A stretch of 64,000 nucleotides of DNA from an uncultured beta proteobacterium (GCA_903826775.1 CAIKFU010000023.1:1-64000); one strand, 5' to 3'. Shown: positions 35,978 to 45,722, counted from the first letter of the stretch. Notes: generated by a model from the sequence alone, not told the origin. A program made the numbers and translations.

Positions 35978-36886
35978 TCATGGGTTTAATAATTTGTTTT
36001 TAAAACTTGGCCAAAAGGTATTAAGCATCAATCCAGTTATAACCAAACCTGCAGCAAGCAGTTTCCATGATGGGAGTGACTCCCCCAGAATAAAGGCTGA
36101 TGAACCCATCCCGAAAATTGGCACCAAAAGGGCTGTAGGAACAACCAAAGCAGCCGGATGTCGCGACAACAACCAAGCCCATGCAACATAACCAAATAAG
36201 GTATTGGGCCATGCCTGCCAGAATACGCCAACCCAGGATGCCATTGGTGCTGAAAGCAAAACCGAAGGCAGTTGATTTCCCCCTTCGAATAGGTAAGAAA
36301 GCATCAATAATGGTGGAATAGCGAAAGCGCTTGCCCAAACGACATAAGACAGCATATTGATAGATCCGGCAGCCCTACTTACCGTATTACCCATCGCCCA
36401 AGAAAACCCTGAAAACACAACTAGGGCTAGGCCAAAAAAAGTGGTAGTTGCATCTGTGTGCATTGCAATAATCGCTAACCCTATTACACATATGGTTAAT
36501 GCTCCGACCTGATATAGCCTAATTTTTTCTCGAGCAAACAACATTGCCAACCCAATAGTAAAAAATACTTGGGTTTGAACTACTAAAGAGGCTAAACCAG
36601 GCGGTATCCAATGATTGATCGCAAAAAACATTACCCCAAACTGACCTACTCCTATAAACATTCCATATATGGCCAAATTTAACCAGGATACCTTTGGCTT
36701 TTTTAAAAAAAAGATCGCAGGAAATAGTGCAAAAGTAAATCGAAGGGCCGCAAAAAGAAATGGTGGAAAGCCGACAAGAGAAAGCTTTATCACAACAAAA
36801 TTCGTACCCCAGACGGCAACAACAGCTAATGCTAAAAACGCATGACTCAGTGGTAATTGGGAGTTAACCGATTTTTGATCTCTCAC
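35978..36886 (-). CDS. EamA/DMT family transporter
   Basis: 302 residues, ten predicted membrane helices in two EamA halves. The first half starts HAFLALAVVAVWGTNFVVIKL and includes PPFLFAALRF; the second half ends with ALLVPIFGMGSSAFILGESL. Members export amino acids or metabolites such as the O-acetylserine/cysteine exporter EamA. It begins with a GTG only four bases after the GMC oxidoreductase stop, so the two are co-transcribed. Confidence 0.92.
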   Translation of the reverse strand: MRDQKSVNSQLPLSHAFLALAVVAVWGTNFVVIKLSLVGFPPFLFAALRFTFALFPAIFFLKKPKVSWLNLAIYGMFIGVGQFGVMFFAINHWIPPGLASLVVQTQVFFTIGLAMLFAREKIRLYQVGALTICVIGLAIIAMHTDATTTFFGLALVVFSGFSWAMGNTVSRAAGSINMLSYVVWASAFAIPPLLMLSYLFEGGNQLPSVLLSAPMASWVGVFWQAWPNTLFGYVAWAWLLSRHPAALVVPTALLVPIFGMGSSAFILGESLPSWKLLAAGLVITGLMLNTFWPSFKNKLLNP

Positions 36887-36890
36887 GAAT

Positions 36891-38540
36891 TTAGCTTGCG
36901 GTTAGCAATTCCGCTAAACGCTGAGCAATCATCATTGTTGGTGCAGCCGTATTTCCTGAGGTGATCAACGGCATGGCTGATGCATCCGCGATACGCAAAC
37001 ACCGAATACCGCGAACGCGTAATTGCGAATCCAGCACGGCCAATGGATCCTCAGCTCTACCCATCTTGCATGTTCCGACCGGATGGAAAATAGTAGTGCC
37101 AATGTCCCCTGCAGCGCGAACCAATTCATCGTCCGATTGAAATTGACTGCCAGGTTTGTATTCTTTAGGCTCATAAGGCGACAATACCGAATTAGCTACA
37201 ATTTGGCGCGTTAGCCTCAAAGACTCAGCGGCAACCAACCGGTCTTCCTCAGTCGATAAATAGTTTGGTGCAATTTTAGGATGGGCATGGGGATCGCTGG
37301 TTGTGATATGAACACTGCCGCGAGATGTGGGCCTAAGATTGCATATACTTGCAGTAAATGCATTAAAAGGGTGTAAAGGCTCCCCAAATTTCTCAAGCGA
37401 CAAGGGTTGCACGTGATACTCAACGTTTGCTCTTAAATGCCTTTTAGAACTAAATGCAAATGCGCCCAATTGGGAAGGGGCCATTGACATTGGCCCAGAC
37501 CGCATCAATAGGTACTCCAATCCAATCATCATCTTACCCAATAGTGAATTTGCCTTCATGTTTAATGTCCCAATATTGCTAACCTGAAACACCATCCGCA
37601 ACTGCAAATGGTCTTGCAAATTTTCGCCAACACCAGGAAGGTCGCTGAGCACTTGTATACCTAGGCCTTGCAGATGGGATCTCGCACCGATGCCAGATCG
37701 CTCTAGAATTTGAACGCTACCTATCGATCCCGCACTTAAAATGACCTCGCCATCACGCCCTCTTGCATTTTCACCGTTTGAACATAAGGCTTCACAGCAA
37801 CTTTTGCCTTGACGATATTCAACCCCAAGGCATTTTTTCGATAACGGATCAATCCTCAACTTGGTCACCAATGCGTTAGTTACCACAGTCAGGTTTTGCC
37901 TTTTCTCGACATCCCTTAAGAACGCCTTGGAAGTATTCAATCGCCAACCTGCACGTTGATTTACATCGAAATAGCCAACCCCAAAATTATTTCCCCGATT
38001 AAAGTCCTCAACCTCAGGAATTCCCGCTTGAATTGCAGCCTTCTTAAACTGCTCAAGAATAGGCCATCTTAAACGCTGTTTCTCTACTCGCCATTCACCG
38101 CGATCACCGTGCCAAGCATTACTTCCACCGTGGTAATTTTCAAATTGCTTATACCTCCTAAGCGCATTATCCCAAGACCATGATTCATCGCCGATCTCTT
38201 GAACCCAAGATTCATAGTCGGCAGCCTGTCCGCGCATGTAGATCATGCCATTAATAGACGAGCATCCACCCATCACTTTTCCACGTGGGTATATTAGAGA
38301 TCTGCCATTTAAACCAGACTCGTTCACCGTTCGAAAACGCCAATCCGCTCTTGGGTTATCGATGCAATACAGGTAGCCTACTGGTATGTGAATCCAGAGG
38401 TAATTATCCCTTTGACCGGCCTCAATCAGCAATACGCGCGTCTTTGCATCCTCGGTAAGCCGTTTGGCAAGCAAGCAACCGGCGCTACCTGCGCCAACAA
38501 TAATGTAATCAAACGAATGATTTTGAGTTACCGAGTTCAT
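36891..38540 (-). CDS. GMC family FAD-dependent oxidoreductase (choline dehydrogenase-like)
   Basis: 549 residues from the ATG at 38540; the longer frame to 38696 overlaps the divergent darP start and is unlikely. FAD-binding motif IVGAGSAGCLLAKRL, GGCSSINGMIYMRG, GEVILSAGSIGSVQILERSGIG and C-terminal FHPVGTCKMG with ITSGNTAAPTMMIAQ. The catalytic His in FHPVGT is present. The group oxidises alcohols such as choline, glucose or polyethylene glycol; the substrate is unknown. Cytoplasmic. It forms a two-gene unit with an EamA exporter. Confidence 0.92.
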   Translation of the reverse strand: MNSVTQNHSFDYIIVGAGSAGCLLAKRLTEDAKTRVLLIEAGQRDNYLWIHIPVGYLYCIDNPRADWRFRTVNESGLNGRSLIYPRGKVMGGCSSINGMIYMRGQAADYESWVQEIGDESWSWDNALRRYKQFENYHGGSNAWHGDRGEWRVEKQRLRWPILEQFKKAAIQAGIPEVEDFNRGNNFGVGYFDVNQRAGWRLNTSKAFLRDVEKRQNLTVVTNALVTKLRIDPLSKKCLGVEYRQGKSCCEALCSNGENARGRDGEVILSAGSIGSVQILERSGIGARSHLQGLGIQVLSDLPGVGENLQDHLQLRMVFQVSNIGTLNMKANSLLGKMMIGLEYLLMRSGPMSMAPSQLGAFAFSSKRHLRANVEYHVQPLSLEKFGEPLHPFNAFTASICNLRPTSRGSVHITTSDPHAHPKIAPNYLSTEEDRLVAAESLRLTRQIVANSVLSPYEPKEYKPGSQFQSDDELVRAAGDIGTTIFHPVGTCKMGRAEDPLAVLDSQLRVRGIRCLRIADASAMPLITSGNTAAPTMMIAQRLAELLTAS

Positions 38541-38687
38541 TTTTCTTGCCCGCCTCATGATGACTTTAACAGTATGCCTAATAATATTAGGCCGCCCTAC
38601 TTCTTGATTCGAAGATGGCATTAACGTCAATACCAATAAATAGAGTGAGAAACGTTGATGGATGCGATACCCGTCTAAAATGCAACC

Positions 38688-39248
38688 ATGCACCAAAATT
38701 CTAAATTAAAGCCGCCGCAACTTAAAAAACCGTCACCCAATCCAGAATCCGGTCTTGATGGTACGGATGTTGGGCCGAGCAAATCCGAGTTAAAACGACT
38801 CATGATTGCGCGTCAAAAACTTGCGGAGACTTTATCAACCTTTGGTTCAGAATCCCTTAAATCCATCCCCTTAGACGATGCAATTCGGGATGCAATTGCA
38901 GAAACACCGAATATCCGCAGCTTCGAAGCCGTCCGTCGCCATAAGCAGTATTTGGGTAAATTGATGCGCTTTCTTGATCAAGAAGAACTTGATGCCATCC
39001 ACAGAAGACTGGATGCCATCCAAGGAGTTAGCAAGGCCGAGACAGCCAAATTGCATTTTCTGGAAAGCTATCGCGAGAGGTTACTGACAGACGACGACGC
39101 ACTAACAAAGCTGATTGAAAAATTTCCTGAATTGGATATTCAAAATTTGCGATCCCTTATTCGAAATGCGCGAAAAGAAAAGGAACTAAAAAAACCTCCA
39201 AAAGCCTATCGCGAAATATTCCAACTTCTAAAAGAATTGGGACTCTAG
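38688..39248 (+). CDS. darP: Ribosome-associated protein DarP/YjgA (DUF615)
   Basis: 186 residues, all helical and charged. The DUF615 core includes SKSELKRLMIARQKLAETL, RSFEAVRRHKQYLGKLMRFL and LRSLIRNARKEKELKKPPKAY (partial pieces). DarP joins late 50S ribosome intermediates and aids their maturation in E. coli. The N-terminal 30 residues are proline/lysine-rich and low in conservation. Cytoplasmic, probably single-gene. The stop is two bases from the convergent acyltransferase stop. Confidence 0.94.
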   Translation: MHQNSKLKPPQLKKPSPNPESGLDGTDVGPSKSELKRLMIARQKLAETLSTFGSESLKSIPLDDAIRDAIAETPNIRSFEAVRRHKQYLGKLMRFLDQEELDAIHRRLDAIQGVSKAETAKLHFLESYRERLLTDDDALTKLIEKFPELDIQNLRSLIRNARKEKELKKPPKAYREIFQLLKELGL

Positions 39249-39250
39249 GC

Positions 39251-40387
39251 TTATTTCCATTTAATTCGGCGAGCGGGAACCTCTATAAATCTATAGAGGT
39301 AATTGGCAGTAAACCAACTTGCAATTAAAGCTACCGACATCATGCCAAACGCATAAACCCCAGTACCCTCATTGGCCTTATTACTCAAACCACAAGCAAT
39401 ATAAATCGTATTGGCCAATAAAATAAATGAAAAGTGAATTAGAAAAGCGCAATATGATCTGTGACTTGCCCATGCAATCATTCGCATCAATGCCTGCCAT
39501 TTGTCATTTTTTGAATCAATGTATGAGCAATTACCCCAGAACAGCAAAATGATGGCCACGAAAAAGGCTAAAAAATTCCTCATCCAAATCTCGTAAAGGC
39601 TCGAAACCACTATAACCAATCCAACCGCCAAAATTAACAGCTTGGATAATCGCTGAGTTTGCACATCTGCAAGCAATTGGTCGTATTTTGAGCCGGCAAA
39701 ATGCGCTAAAACCCCAAGACCATATGAGCCAATAAAATAAACAAAGAAGCTTTCATATTCACTGTGGCGGTTAAAGTACAGCAAAGATCCAATTACTAAA
39801 ATCGTAATAAACCATATGGCTGAACGGTAAGTTGGCAATAACGCCAACATAATAGCCAAAAATGTGTACAACTGCCAATCGATTGCGACATACCAGACTC
39901 CAGCTGAAATTGAATCGAAGCCTAATATTCCCTGTAGAAAAAATAAATGCGATAAAAACTGTCCTAACGTTTCGGACTCTCCCACGAATTCATCCTGAAC
40001 CCAAAAGCGTGCGCACCAAGCACAGGCAATAGTAACCATAAGCGCAACTATGTAGGGGGCAAACAATCGAAAATAGCGATTCAATATTACCTTCAAAAGC
40101 GTATGTTGATTGAAAACCTGACCGCCAGATTTGGTAGATGATTTTACTAAGGATTGGGAAGCCAAATATCCGCCCATGACTAAAAAAATCTGCACGGCAT
40201 ACCGCCCATATTCAAATAGCCAAGTCATTATTCTGGGAAAGAGCAAGCGAGCATCTTCCGCCACCTGACCGTAGCTGGATAAATGGTGCAAAATAATCAA
40301 TAAAGCCGCGAGGACCTTAAGGCAATCTATTAAAAAATAATAATTTTTTGTTTTCAAGGTAATTATTAAAAAAGGATAAAAAAGCAA
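39251..40387 (-). CDS. Acyltransferase 3 family membrane protein (OafA/YrhL type)
   Basis: 378 residues, about ten predicted membrane helices. The N-terminal family motif LIDCLKVLAALLIILHHLS carries the conserved histidine pair region, followed by RYAVQIFLVMGGYLASQSL. Such enzymes O-acetylate surface sugars or other substrates. The first codon is TTG with no clear ribosome binding site; TTG at 40357 is an alternative start. It lies 33 bases after the TonB receptor gene, same strand, and may be read through from it. Confidence 0.85.
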   Translation of the reverse strand: MLFYPFLIITLKTKNYYFLIDCLKVLAALLIILHHLSSYGQVAEDARLLFPRIMTWLFEYGRYAVQIFLVMGGYLASQSLVKSSTKSGGQVFNQHTLLKVILNRYFRLFAPYIVALMVTIACAWCARFWVQDEFVGESETLGQFLSHLFFLQGILGFDSISAGVWYVAIDWQLYTFLAIMLALLPTYRSAIWFITILVIGSLLYFNRHSEYESFFVYFIGSYGLGVLAHFAGSKYDQLLADVQTQRLSKLLILAVGLVIVVSSLYEIWMRNFLAFFVAIILLFWGNCSYIDSKNDKWQALMRMIAWASHRSYCAFLIHFSFILLANTIYIACGLSNKANEGTGVYAFGMMSVALIASWFTANYLYRFIEVPARRIKWK

Positions 40388-40420
40388 AGCGTCAGCAATA
40401 AGCGCGGCAACAAAGCGCTA

Positions 40421-42622
40421 TTAAAACACCACCCTCGCTCCAACGGAAATAGCCTGCGGCATGCCAGCTTGATATGCTGTACTTGAAGAAGCAATATTAA
40501 ATGTGATGTATTGCCGATTTAATAAGTTCACTACCGAGGCAAACACGGTTGCCTGAGGAGTCAGCTCATAGTTTGCCCTCAGCCCAATAATCGCATATGC
40601 AGGTACCGGCAACGTATGCGCAGTGTCCATCCATGAATTACCAACGTATCGCAATGTTGTTGTGATACTCGCCTTTGGTACCGGGTAATACGTCAATCCT
40701 GCGTTAGCAATATTTTGAGGGACTCCGCCCACCTGACTATTGGTGGGATCACTCGTAGCAGTCCAAGTGAGCCGCGCTAAAGTGTAAGTATAGCCACCAT
40801 CCACCGACCATGTTGTCCCGATATCCTGATGGTACTGAAATTCCAATCCTTGACTTAATAGATTTTGCTGATTGGTGAAGTAATTCACCGATGTGGAATT
40901 GCAAATTCCTACTGAGGCAGTTCCTGTCAAAGGGTTTCCTGTTGCATTGCATAGGCTTTTGGCCAACACAACATCATTCGGGTTATTTTTATTTAAGGCA
41001 TAACTAGTGACGGAATTCTGAATATAGTTGTTAAAAGCCGTTAACTGGGTAAATCCGGATTTCCATCGGAAATCGGTCCCCACTTCATAGCCCGTCATTG
41101 TTTCGGGCACTAAGTTTGGATTTGCGAAATTCCATCCTGTTGCGGAACCGAAACTCCTTAAAGTGTTATTCATGCTCGGGGCATGAAATGCCTGATAGGC
41201 CGCCGCCCGTATATCCCAATCCTTTGAGGCATTAAACATCAACCCCAAGGATGGACTTAATTGCGTCTTGCTCTTATTCGAAATATTCGTATAGGAAGGA
41301 TTTGCTCCATTTGCCCCGGTGTTATAAAGCGTTGGAATCTGGCTGCTCCAAGAGTCAACCCGCGCACCCAATGTTGCCTCAATGGGAACAAATTCTGCCT
41401 TTGATTTGACTTGGCCAAGTAGGCCGTAAAAACTCTGCTGCCCCTGCGCATAATTGATGGATACCACCGATCCGTTGCCGTTGGCATTTAAATTGTTCGT
41501 TAAATTGGATGCGGAAATATTTCTTGCATCCAAACCGAGAAGATATTGATCAATTGCAGCGGTTTTTAAATCGTGCGTGTACTGTACGGATCCCCCAAGT
41601 GTTGAATAAGGGTCTGTATAGTTGGCATTTATATAAGGCGCATTAGGATTAGAGGAGTTGGGTGTTGTGGTCGATCCACTTTGCTTGTAAAAGCTGGTAT
41701 TTTGGTAATAGGCGTTTACTTGCAATTTCTTATCAACATCAACATGAGTGGTTGTTCCACCCGCTAAATCCGTCGTTTGAACTAAATTTGGAGCAATCGC
41801 ATAATTGGTACTTAAATCGGACATGGTGCCATATCCAATTCGGAAAAATCCGTCGGTCTCTTGCGTTGGTTTGAAGTACCCCTGTAATCGAATATTGGAA
41901 TTCTTAACGCTGTCGGTCCCCATTCCGTTTTTTATATTACTTGCTGAAGCGGGCGAAATCGTGGCGTAATTTTGATAACCTTGAGATGAAAAATAGTCGG
42001 CCGAAAATCGTAATTGCATTGCATCTCCCGCCACAATATCTTTTGAAGCAGCCACATTTCCAGTACCAAACGCACCATAGCTAAATGAAATATCCTGAGA
42101 ACTATTTTTTGGCGTTTTGGTATTAATATTAATTACTCCACCCATGCCGTAATTTCCCCATAAGCTCGAAACACCTCCGCGAACAAATTCAACGCTTTGA
42201 ATGGATGACATCGGCACTAAATTCCACTGCACTGTTCCATAAAACGCATCATTCGCAGGCAATCCATCAATTAAAACGAGTGTTCTGCCATAACCTAAAC
42301 CGCGAACATTAATGCTTTGACCAGTGGGATCTTTCTGATAATACGGAACATCGTTGAGAAAAACCCCAGGCACATTCTTCAAAACTTGGTCGATAGTGAG
42401 ATCTACACTAGCATCCAATACCTCAGGAGTAAGAATGGTTGTGTTGAGGGGAATTTGGTCTAACGGAGTATCGGAACGAGTGGCATTTACCACAATATCA
42501 CTTAACTTTTGATCGTAATTCGATGGCGGTGAAATTTGGGCTGTCGAATGTAAAGAAAAGAAAAATAGTCCAATTAAAAAAAAGAAATGCTTTATTTGTA
42601 TTTTTAAAAATTGCCTATTCAT
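40421..42622 (-). CDS. TonB-dependent outer-membrane receptor
   Basis: 733 residues with signal peptide (FFFLIGLFFFSLHSTAQ). The TonB-box region is near SDIVVNATR, the plug domain follows (VLKNVPGVFLND, SINVRGLGYGRTLVLIDG, SVEFVRGGVSSLWGNYGMGG) and a 22-strand barrel ends with phenylalanine (GARVVF). The ligand is not shown; the plug and loops resemble siderophore/haem-type receptors only in general. A TTG at 42634 is a possible earlier start. Probably transcribed after HdeD and the 56-aa protein gene. No exbB, exbD or tonB is linked. Confidence 0.92.
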   Translation of the reverse strand: MNRQFLKIQIKHFFFLIGLFFFSLHSTAQISPPSNYDQKLSDIVVNATRSDTPLDQIPLNTTILTPEVLDASVDLTIDQVLKNVPGVFLNDVPYYQKDPTGQSINVRGLGYGRTLVLIDGLPANDAFYGTVQWNLVPMSSIQSVEFVRGGVSSLWGNYGMGGVININTKTPKNSSQDISFSYGAFGTGNVAASKDIVAGDAMQLRFSADYFSSQGYQNYATISPASASNIKNGMGTDSVKNSNIRLQGYFKPTQETDGFFRIGYGTMSDLSTNYAIAPNLVQTTDLAGGTTTHVDVDKKLQVNAYYQNTSFYKQSGSTTTPNSSNPNAPYINANYTDPYSTLGGSVQYTHDLKTAAIDQYLLGLDARNISASNLTNNLNANGNGSVVSINYAQGQQSFYGLLGQVKSKAEFVPIEATLGARVDSWSSQIPTLYNTGANGANPSYTNISNKSKTQLSPSLGLMFNASKDWDIRAAAYQAFHAPSMNNTLRSFGSATGWNFANPNLVPETMTGYEVGTDFRWKSGFTQLTAFNNYIQNSVTSYALNKNNPNDVVLAKSLCNATGNPLTGTASVGICNSTSVNYFTNQQNLLSQGLEFQYHQDIGTTWSVDGGYTYTLARLTWTATSDPTNSQVGGVPQNIANAGLTYYPVPKASITTTLRYVGNSWMDTAHTLPVPAYAIIGLRANYELTPQATVFASVVNLLNRQYITFNIASSSTAYQAGMPQAISVGARVVF

Positions 42623-42660
42623 TTCATGAATCAAGTTATTAAGTGAGCAATATAGTTAAT

Positions 42661-42831
42661 CTATTTAACTTTTGTCTTACCCAATAATGAAGTCAATAAT
42701 GGGTTCGCATCAGCCAATTCCTTTTTTGTTTTCACCGCATTAGAACTTCCTGGCCTATTAGATTTGGTGGAGTTTTTTAAACGATGAGCGATAGCCAACC
42801 CTTGATTTTTTGCGAGATCTGTCTTTTTCAT
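42661..42831 (-). CDS. Small basic protein, 56 aa
   Basis: Unannotatable by name but with good coding character: it starts MKKTDLAKNQGLAIAHRLKN, has a central Ser/Asn/Lys-rich stretch and ends ADANPLLTSLLGKTKVK. It has 11 lysines and two arginines and is probably cytoplasmic. It fits exactly between the HdeD stop (12 bases away) and the TonB receptor start (38 bases away) on the same strand. No strong ribosome binding site is visible, so translation may depend on coupling. It is too short for most gene-calling thresholds. Confidence 0.6.
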   Translation of the reverse strand: MKKTDLAKNQGLAIAHRLKNSTKSNRPGSSNAVKTKKELADANPLLTSLLGKTKVK

Positions 42832-42843
42832 AAAATTTGATAA

Positions 42844-43422
42844 TTACTTTGTCAGCGATTTTGCAGCAATACCCAAAAAAAGCAAAGACCAACCCTGAAG
42901 TAGCAACTCGACAGCAATCAATAAGCCTGGCAGCCAAAGACTTGATGCTGGCCAACCATTCAGAATCAAAATACCCATCAAAATTGAAACCCCCGATGAA
43001 AGCAATAACCAAAACCATTCACGGAATGGTCGATGCTGAAATGCGGTCACTAATCGAAGCACTCCCGTCACAAAAAATATTGCAGCCAACCAAAGCGTAA
43101 TACCTTCCAAGGCCGGTATTGGAAAAGCCCAAGTAAAAAATCCCGCTGCAATATACAGAACCGAAAGAAATAATTGAACACCAACCCCTTTCCATCCATT
43201 TGACTTTAACGCATGGGCGCCTTGTAAAATACCTGCCACGATTAAAAATGCACCTAGCACACTAATTGAAATGAACGAATACATCACCTGACCGCTGATC
43301 CCGATAACGCCCAACAAGAGAAACAAAATACCTAGCCAAATAAGCGAGTTTGGTTTCTTTGCCGCCTGCCCCAGTACAGCCGAACGAATTGCAATAATCT
43401 GAGCCACCTGTAGATCTGACAT
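42844..43422 (-). CDS. HdeD family acid-resistance membrane protein (DUF308)
   Basis: 192 residues, six predicted membrane helices in pairs. Family features: ILFLLLGVIGISGQVMYSFI, ILQGAHAL, LYIAAGFFTWAFP, GVLRLVTAFQHRPFREWFWLL (pieces) and ILNGWPASSLWLPGLLIAVELL. The ATG at 43422 is preferred over GTG at 43428 because AGGAG lies five bases before it. HdeD in E. coli supports acid resistance at high cell density; the role here is unproven. First gene of a probable unit with the 56-aa protein and the TonB receptor. Confidence 0.9.
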   Translation of the reverse strand: MSDLQVAQIIAIRSAVLGQAAKKPNSLIWLGILFLLLGVIGISGQVMYSFISISVLGAFLIVAGILQGAHALKSNGWKGVGVQLFLSVLYIAAGFFTWAFPIPALEGITLWLAAIFFVTGVLRLVTAFQHRPFREWFWLLLSSGVSILMGILILNGWPASSLWLPGLLIAVELLLQGWSLLFLGIAAKSLTK

Positions 43423-43779
43423 ATTCACTCCTATTGAAATATGAACTTCATCAACTGTTATCTACTGTATCAATAAAATCTCGCACTGCCTTATTAAAAT
43501 AGCCCTTCCACTCAATATTTGATAAATGAATAGTTATCCCGAAGATCAAAAATTGCAAAGAACAAAGACATTGAACCACATTAGCCTTTAAATATAACCC
43601 CTCAACTAAAAAGGTCGAGGCCATGTTCCAGATCATTAATCAATTGACAACAGCACCATTCCCTTAATCTGAGTCAAGGATCGGCAAGTGAGTTAAATGG
43701 CGATTGGCAAATTAGAAATCAATTTCTGGCAATTCCGAGTATCCTGTATGACCCTTCCGTTTTAAAATCAGGAGCCTTC
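43423..43779. other. Intergenic region without a supported gene
   Basis: About 357 bases between divergent HdeD and a small membrane-protein gene. A 61-codon minus-strand frame (43451-43636) ending FNKAVRDFIDTVDNS looks slightly like the tail of a LysR regulator, but the rest does not, so I do not call it. An AGGAG ribosome binding site lies before 43780. Confidence 0.5.
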
Positions 43780-44004
43780 ATGGGCCAAATGACAACAATT
43801 CTACTTGGCATCGCCGCAATTCTTTTTCCGGTTTTAGCCGGCAGATTTGCTTGGAAAAATTTTGATCGTTATTTTGGTAAAAACGATCAAGAATACATGG
43901 ATACCCTTCAATTCTTCTTAAAAAAAACTGGGTTCACAATTTTGGTTGCGTTTGTATTCCTTTGGATTGGCTTGAGCATTGTCTTTCAAACACAGGTAAA
44001 TTAA
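43780..44004 (+). CDS. Small membrane protein, 74 aa
   Basis: Unknown family. Two predicted membrane helices, about residues 4-24 (TILLGIAAILFPVLAGRFAW) and 48-68 (TGFTILVAFVFLWIGLSIVF), with a charged loop (FDRYFGKNDQEYMD) between. A good ribosome binding site (AGGAG) is five to seven bases before the ATG. It is followed after 24 bases by a second small membrane protein gene and probably shares its transcript. Confidence 0.75.
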   Translation: MGQMTTILLGIAAILFPVLAGRFAWKNFDRYFGKNDQEYMDTLQFFLKKTGFTILVAFVFLWIGLSIVFQTQVN

Positions 44005-44028
44005 ATACATTTCAAGGAAAAAATCAAA

Positions 44029-44400
44029 ATGCCTAGCCAACTGAAGTACTTTCTTTCGAAAACCATATCGAATTTCGCAGTTTTATTAATCATTCTTCTG
44101 ATAGCGGTGATGGGTAAAACCATTAGTCCTGAATTCACCAATTCAGTTCTTGCAAATGCCGATCGACTTGTGTCTGAATTGATTTTGGTATTCATTGCAA
44201 TCTCCCTTGGCGCATTTATTAATAATTTCCAAATTGTGCTGTGGGGTTCAATTGCCAGTTTTATTGTGGCTTGTTTATTTATTCGATTGGATTTATTTGA
44301 ATACCTCACCATTGATTACCTATTTGCCGTTCTAATTGTTGTATTGGGTTTTTCATCCATTGCAAACCTATACCGCCATTACCGGGAATTGAAACTCTAA
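44029..44400 (+). CDS. Membrane protein, 123 aa
   Basis: Unknown family. Four predicted membrane helices: FAVLLIILLIAVMG, LILVFIAISLGAFI, IVLWGSIASFIVACLFI and LFAVLIVVLGFSSI. Short basic C-terminus (YRHYRELKL). Only 24 bases after the 74-aa membrane protein; AAGGA lies before the ATG. The stop is 32 bases from the convergent serine hydrolase stop. Confidence 0.75.
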   Translation: MPSQLKYFLSKTISNFAVLLIILLIAVMGKTISPEFTNSVLANADRLVSELILVFIAISLGAFINNFQIVLWGSIASFIVACLFIRLDLFEYLTIDYLFAVLIVVLGFSSIANLYRHYRELKL

Positions 44401-44432
44401 GCAACCAATGTTGTACCCTAAAAATTGTGGCT

Positions 44433-45722
44433 CTACTTTTCAAGTGCACTATAAATTAATGCACTCACCTTCTCACGATAAATCTTTCTGATCTCACCTG
44501 GGGCAACAGCCATCATTACCACCACCATCCTCTCTTTTGGATCAACCCAAAAAATTGTGCCGTTGGCGCCATTCCATGTGTAGTCACCAATATTTCCATT
44601 GATGGCAGAAAGTCCTCGTTCTACCCGCACAGCGACCCCTAAGCCAAAACCGTAACCTACCCGACCCGGCTCTGTTAGGCCAACATTATTTTGAATACCG
44701 CTATTTAAATGATTTGATGTCATAAATGCCACGGTCTGTGGACCCAAAACCCTCTTCCCCTCAAGAACACCTCCATTCAAGAGCATTTGCCCAAACCGTA
44801 AATAATCCGCGGCTGTTGAAAACGCACATGAGCCGCCGCAGTCGAACTTGGGACTTTGCGTCAGTATTTCGATGTTCTGAGGTTTACCCAAAATAGGGTC
44901 TACTGAAAGAGGTTGAGCCAACCGTACCCGCTGATTTTCCGATATTTGAAATGTGGTGTCGGGCATTCCCACCTTATTCCATACTCGCTCTCTTAATACG
45001 TCACCAAGGGGCTTGCCATAAATCTTCTCCTCAATCAAGCCCAGCACATCAATACCAAAACCATAATCCCATGCAGTAGCCGGCTCGTACAACAATGGTG
45101 TTTGCGCCAATTTATCCAAAAATTGCGCGCCGGTATACTCCATAGCCGCAGGCGCTGAGCCTGCTGGATACAATTTATGAATCGCAGTGCTGCCGCGACC
45201 TCCATAAGTTAAGCCGTTTGTATGGCGCATGAGGTCCTGAATGGTAATCGGATTTTTTGCTGCAATCGCTAAGATTTTTCCGTCAACATCAACCTTACCC
45301 ACCTTCATTTCCCTAAACTGAGGGTACCAGTTTGAAATGGGCGCATTTAATGGCAGCTTACCTTCCTCATAAAAGGTCAACGCACCGACTGCCGTCATCA
45401 CCTTTGTCATGGATGCCAAGTTAAAAATTGCATCCGTACGCATGGGAAGATTTTTTTCTTTATCCAAATAGCCAAAAGGTTTGAATACCACCAATTTGCC
45501 ATTTTTTGCCACTGCCAATACAGCCCCAGGCAATTGGTTACTAACCACTTGATCTAAAAAAAAGGCATCTATCCTTCTTAATCCTTCTTGTGAAAACCCT
45601 TCTAACTGGGGGGGAGCCAAAGGAAGAGGGGGGTTGCTAACCTGAGCAGCAATACCAAGGGATGAAAATACCGCCATTGCCACGATAAGTACTCTTAACC
45701 ACCATTTTTCTGTCAATTGCAT
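44433..45722 (-). CDS. Exported serine hydrolase (beta-lactamase/AmpC-like family)
   Basis: 429 residues, signal peptide ending GIAAQ. SxxK motif NLASMTKVM (Ser104, Lys107), second-element tyrosine at WDYGFG and C-terminal region NGANGTIFWVDPKERMVVVMM. This is the class C beta-lactamase-related esterase/peptidase family; many members are esterases or D-amino peptidases and not antibiotic-resistance enzymes. Periplasmic. The conserved YxN element appears as YGF, so beta-lactamase activity is doubtful. Divergent from the sulfite reductase operon. Confidence 0.9.
   Translation of the reverse strand: MQLTEKWWLRVLIVAMAVFSSLGIAAQVSNPPLPLAPPQLEGFSQEGLRRIDAFFLDQVVSNQLPGAVLAVAKNGKLVVFKPFGYLDKEKNLPMRTDAIFNLASMTKVMTAVGALTFYEEGKLPLNAPISNWYPQFREMKVGKVDVDGKILAIAAKNPITIQDLMRHTNGLTYGGRGSTAIHKLYPAGSAPAAMEYTGAQFLDKLAQTPLLYEPATAWDYGFGIDVLGLIEEKIYGKPLGDVLRERVWNKVGMPDTTFQISENQRVRLAQPLSVDPILGKPQNIEILTQSPKFDCGGSCAFSTAADYLRFGQMLLNGGVLEGKRVLGPQTVAFMTSNHLNSGIQNNVGLTEPGRVGYGFGLGVAVRVERGLSAINGNIGDYTWNGANGTIFWVDPKERMVVVMMAVAPGEIRKIYREKVSALIYSALEK

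Noticed and set aside
43451-43636. 61-codon minus-strand frame whose end looks like a LysR tail
   Set aside because: Only the last ~12 residues resemble LysR, there is no ribosome binding site, and other frames show no continuation of a LysR domain.
44433-45722. Antibiotic-resistance beta-lactamase
   Set aside because: SxxK is present but the YxN element reads YGF, and the layout matches the broad esterase/peptidase group.
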